A stretch of 64,000 nucleotides of DNA, taken from positions 3,844,001-3,908,000 of the forward strand of contig NZ_CP011273.1 in the NCBI RefSeq assembly GCF_001610895.1, read 5' to 3'. Every line of letters begins with the position of its first letter. Within the stretch, counting starts at the first letter, position 1. The position numbers and the translations under genes were made by a program. This document shows positions 61,485-64,000 of the stretch, in pieces. Origin of the DNA: Planctomyces sp. SH-PL62. Its GTDB lineage: Bacteria; Planctomycetota; Planctomycetia; Isosphaerales; Isosphaeraceae. The notes below the pieces were generated by a model. The model had not been told where the DNA came from, made no database searches, and saw only the letters and a program-made list of their open reading frames with translations.

Positions 61485-62618
61485 TCAGGGCTGCGGGGCC
61501 GGGGGGGCCGGCGTGGGCTTCTTCTTGCCTTCGATGTACTCGTCGCCCATGGCCGAGAAGAAGTCGTGGGGTTGGGCCTTGGAACTGGGCGACGTGCGAT
61601 CCCCAAGCTTAAGGTCGGCGAGCAACCGGTCGCGGACTCCGTCCATGGTCGGGAAGAGCTCGGAGTAGGCAGTCCGCTGCGGAGGGGTGACGGCCGGGCC
61701 GAAGCGCAGGTTGAAGGTGTGCATGAAGCCGAGCAGGTTGCCGATGTTGGTCTTCTCGATGTTCTTCAGCTCGTTGAGCACCTGTTCGATCTCGGGCTTC
61801 TCCAGCAGCCGGACCATGGCGACGAGGGTCTTCGCGAAGTTCTGGGCGTCGATGTCCTCGCGCTTGTTCTCCAGCGGCATCTCGGTCAGCTTGCTCTTGA
61901 TCCGCAGGGCCACGCCGCGAAGCTGCTCGAGGGTCTCGTTCGAGATTTCGCCGTCCTGGTTCTCCTTGCGGGCCTGATCGACGAGCTTCTCGAAGTCCTT
62001 CTGTTCAGGTTCGAGCCTGGGGTCGCGCAGCCGGGCGGGCCAGGTCGCGGCGTCGCGAATCTTGGCCAGGCTGATCGTGATCGCCTCGGACGCGTTGACG
62101 AAGGGGATCTGACGGATCAGGTCGGCGTCGACCGGCGCGTCGATCGACCGCAGCGCCGAGGGGGGGATTCGCGGGTCCGAGAGCTGGTCGAGGATCGCGT
62201 TCAGGGCGTCCCCTTGCTGGACGTCCCGCGGGCTCGGATTATTCTGGATCCGGTCCATCTGCGCGTTGAAGGCGTCTTTGTTGCGGGCGATGTTGATGTC
62301 GCGACGGCCGTAGTACTGCCGGGTGGCTTCCTTCTGGGACTCGTAGACGTACTCGTTCCATCGCATCACCGTATCGGTGTTGATGGAGTTGGCGACGGCG
62401 GTCTTCTCGTTGTAGACCCCCGCCCCCATGTTGAACATGCCGAGGCCCTGGGCGACGCTCCCACCGACGGTTGAACCGGCCCCGCCCCAACCTCCCCAGC
62501 CATAGCCGCCGTAACCGCCGGGGTAATGGCCGTAGCCCCACTGGGCGTGGGCGTCCACGGGCGAGAACGCCAGGGCGATCGCCAGTCCCAGCGCTGCGGG
62601 AATCATTCGTCGAATCAT
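61485..62618 (-). CDS. Exported protein of unknown function, Gly/Tyr-rich N-terminus
   Basis: A 377-residue protein with a signal peptide (IPAALGLAIALAFSPVDAHA), then a Gly/Tyr/Trp-rich stretch (residues 25-50, repeated GGYG and GYGWGG) and a helical body of about 300 residues with many Asn, Asp and Lys. I recognise no family; similar exported proteins are common in planctomycetes. GAGAGGTAG lies before the ATG 62618. A terminator follows. Confidence 0.65.
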   Translation of the reverse strand: MIRRMIPAALGLAIALAFSPVDAHAQWGYGHYPGGYGGYGWGGWGGAGSTVGGSVAQGLGMFNMGAGVYNEKTAVANSINTDTVMRWNEYVYESQKEATRQYYGRRDINIARNKDAFNAQMDRIQNNPSPRDVQQGDALNAILDQLSDPRIPPSALRSIDAPVDADLIRQIPFVNASEAITISLAKIRDAATWPARLRDPRLEPEQKDFEKLVDQARKENQDGEISNETLEQLRGVALRIKSKLTEMPLENKREDIDAQNFAKTLVAMVRLLEKPEIEQVLNELKNIEKTNIGNLLGFMHTFNLRFGPAVTPPQRTAYSELFPTMDGVRDRLLADLKLGDRTSPSSKAQPHDFFSAMGDEYIEGKKKPTPAPPAPQP

Positions 62619-62926
62619 GTGACTACCTCTCGGGTGATCTCGGCGACGGCGAAGCGAGTTCAGTGGACGCGAATCGGAGTCCGGCGCGGTTCCACCCGAA
62701 ATGACGCGGGGGCTCGCCGTTCGCCCCGCTCGGGGCCGCCACGAGCGGCCTTCGATCGCGAGGCAATCCCTACAATGACAGCCTGTTTTTCGAACTATAA
62801 CACCGCGGCGGCGGAAATCCACACGATGCACCCGATCGCCCATCGATCCGAAGCAGCCGCCGATCCGCGAGCCTTCCGCTCCGATCGCCGGGGTATACGG
62901 CCCTGCTGAGAGGAGGACGCAACGGC
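62619..62926. other. 308-base intergenic stretch
   Basis: Between the exported protein gene and the FHA gene pair. I see no gene, repeat or strong promoter; the promoter of the exported protein gene should lie near its left end. Confidence 0.3.
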
Positions 62927-63325
62927 TCAGACGTCGTCCAGGGGGACCAGATCGATCTCGGGAGGCTCGTCGGCGCCCTGGGGCGAAGCTGAAGTTCGTC
63001 GCGACGCGGAGGCCGGGGACGGCGAGGCCCCCCTGGGGATTTCCTCCTCGACGCGGAAGATCAGGGGGCCGATGGCGATCTCGTCGCCCCTGAAGAGCTG
63101 GGTTTCCGCGACGTCCCGACCGTTGACTCGCACGCCGTTGCGGCTGCCCAGGTCCCGGATGAACAGGCGGTCGTAGGCCAGGGCCAGGCAGCAGTGGCGG
63201 CGGGAAATTTTGGGGAGGTCCAGTCGAAGGTCGCATTCCCGATGACGGCCGACCAGATAAATCGGCCTCTGGAGCAGGATGCTCGGCCCGCTTCCTTTGA
63301 TCAGGGGCGTCAGCTTGAGGATCAT
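62927..63325 (-). CDS. FHA-domain protein
   Basis: A 132-residue protein with one FHA domain, which binds phosphothreonine peptides: YLVGRHRECDLRL, SRRHC, DLGSRNGVRVNG and GDEIAIG are the conserved strands and loops. The C-terminal 45 residues are Pro/Ala/Ser-rich and end with acidic residues. Its ATG overlaps the stop of another FHA gene upstream (ATGA), so both are translated together. Together they suit a Ser/Thr-kinase signalling module; no kinase is in this window. Confidence 0.85.
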   Translation of the reverse strand: MILKLTPLIKGSGPSILLQRPIYLVGRHRECDLRLDLPKISRRHCCLALAYDRLFIRDLGSRNGVRVNGRDVAETQLFRGDEIAIGPLIFRVEEEIPRGASPSPASASRRTSASPQGADEPPEIDLVPLDDV

Positions 63326-63879
63326 CCCGAGGAGTTCTCCGCATGGGAGTTCGCGACCTCGATCGGGGTCGAGTCGGAGGACTCCTCATCGTCCATCTTG
63401 ACGATGACCTGGATCCGACATCTCTGGGCTACCGATCTGGGGAGCTTCTCCCGAACAGCTGCGGCCAACTCCATCTCGCACAACGGGAAGGGCGTCGGGA
63501 GGGCCAGCGCCGCAACGCCGTCGGTGTGGGAGCCATTCGAGCGGACAGGGAGGAGGGGGTCGGCCGAGGAGGAATCGGCCAGCGTCCGGTCGTGGCCCAA
63601 CCCGTCGTCAAGGCGATAGCGGATGTGGGCGATCGAGAGCTCGTCGCCGACCTTGAGGCGTCCCATTTCGACGCGCTGGCCGTTGATCCGGATCCCGTTC
63701 GTGCTGCCCAGATCACGGACGAGGATGTCCCCACCGTCGTGCGTCATGCAGCAATGGTGTCGGGAGACTCGCAACGACTCCAAACGCGCATCGCACGCCG
63801 GGTGCCTCCCTACCACGATCATGGCGCGATCCAGGCTGATGTCTGGACCTTCGTCGAGGGCCACGAGTCGGGCGATCAT
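63322..63879 (-). CDS. FHA-domain protein with C-terminal extension
   Basis: A 185-residue protein with an FHA domain (VGRHPACDARL, SRHHC, DLGSTNGIRINGQRV, GDELSIAHIRY) and a C-terminal part ending in a basic helix and acidic tail (REKLPRSVAQRCRIQVIVKMDD). Start ATG 63879 follows GAGGATCAAG; an in-frame ATG at 63930 is the alternative. A minus-strand TATAGT (63955-63950) may be the -10 of a promoter. Its stop overlaps the next FHA gene. The phosphothreonine-binding Arg, Ser and Asn residues of the fold are present. Confidence 0.83.
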   Translation of the reverse strand: MIARLVALDEGPDISLDRAMIVVGRHPACDARLESLRVSRHHCCMTHDGGDILVRDLGSTNGIRINGQRVEMGRLKVGDELSIAHIRYRLDDGLGHDRTLADSSSADPLLPVRSNGSHTDGVAALALPTPFPLCEMELAAAVREKLPRSVAQRCRIQVIVKMDDEESSDSTPIEVANSHAENSSG

Positions 63880-64000
63880 GGGACTTGATCCTCGGACGAT
63901 TCCAAGAGAGAAATCATGCGGATCCCTCATCTCGGAAAGTCATCAAGCTACTATAAACGAGAGTCTGCTCGCTCATCCACCAGTCGAAAACACTAGTCTA

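Overview
The window looks like a chromosome segment from a high-GC planctomycete, probably of the Isosphaeraceae. The evidence is family content read by eye: two DUF1501 proteins, a DUF1549/DUF1553 protein with haem-like CxxCH motifs, many Tat-type or Sec-exported enzymes, a Gfo/Idh/MocA oxidoreductase with a twin-arginine leader, FHA proteins and secreted proteins with no family I recognise. Genes alternate strand in short operons. No rRNA or CRISPR array was seen.

Region 1 (1-12383) is accessory DNA. On the minus strand lies a restriction-modification locus in the order res, fic, mod; mod runs off the left edge. A triple operator-like repeat sits in front of fic. A 1 kb non-coding block full of palindromes follows (about 5.0-6.06 kb), including three hairpins of one family with compensatory base changes. 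To its right is a plus-strand cassette: unknown protein, small proteins, a DUF3987 P-loop protein, a CHC2/TOPRIM primase, a small-terminase-like protein and a tyrosine integrase whose reading frame runs into the 3' end of a tRNA-Phe gene. Integrase, primase and TerS without capsid or tail genes resemble a phage satellite. No second att copy was seen, so the left end is probably outside the window and the restriction locus may be cargo.

Region 2 (12.4-29.3 kb) holds a molybdopterin oxidoreductase, a degenerate intergenic repeat pair, two translationally coupled alkaline-phosphatase-superfamily genes (one with metal ligands lost), an exported nitrilase-like amidohydrolase, an exported tandem-PDZ/caspase-like protein, a Gfo/Idh/MocA protein, two DUF1501 proteins, an SGNH hydrolase and a TolB-like propeller protein.

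Region 3 (29.4-39.9 kb) is redox-centred: ApbE flavin transferase fused to DUF2271, a PepSY-type membrane protein, and an exported xanthine-dehydrogenase/aldehyde-oxidase complex (2Fe-2S, Mo and FAD subunits plus an 80-residue Cys protein) with an XdhC-type maturation factor 2 kb downstream. tRNA-Gln closes it.

Region 4 (40-64 kb) is housekeeping and regulation: LemA, a lipoprotein alpha/beta hydrolase, a Nudix protein, the DUF1549/1553 protein, a membrane protein with SDSDV repeats, an M48 protease, a sensor kinase with a sigma-54 response regulator, RNase HI, LexA, a PIG-L deacetylase, AccD beside a histidine-phosphatase pseudoenzyme, a DUF885 peptidase, and two overlapping FHA-domain genes.
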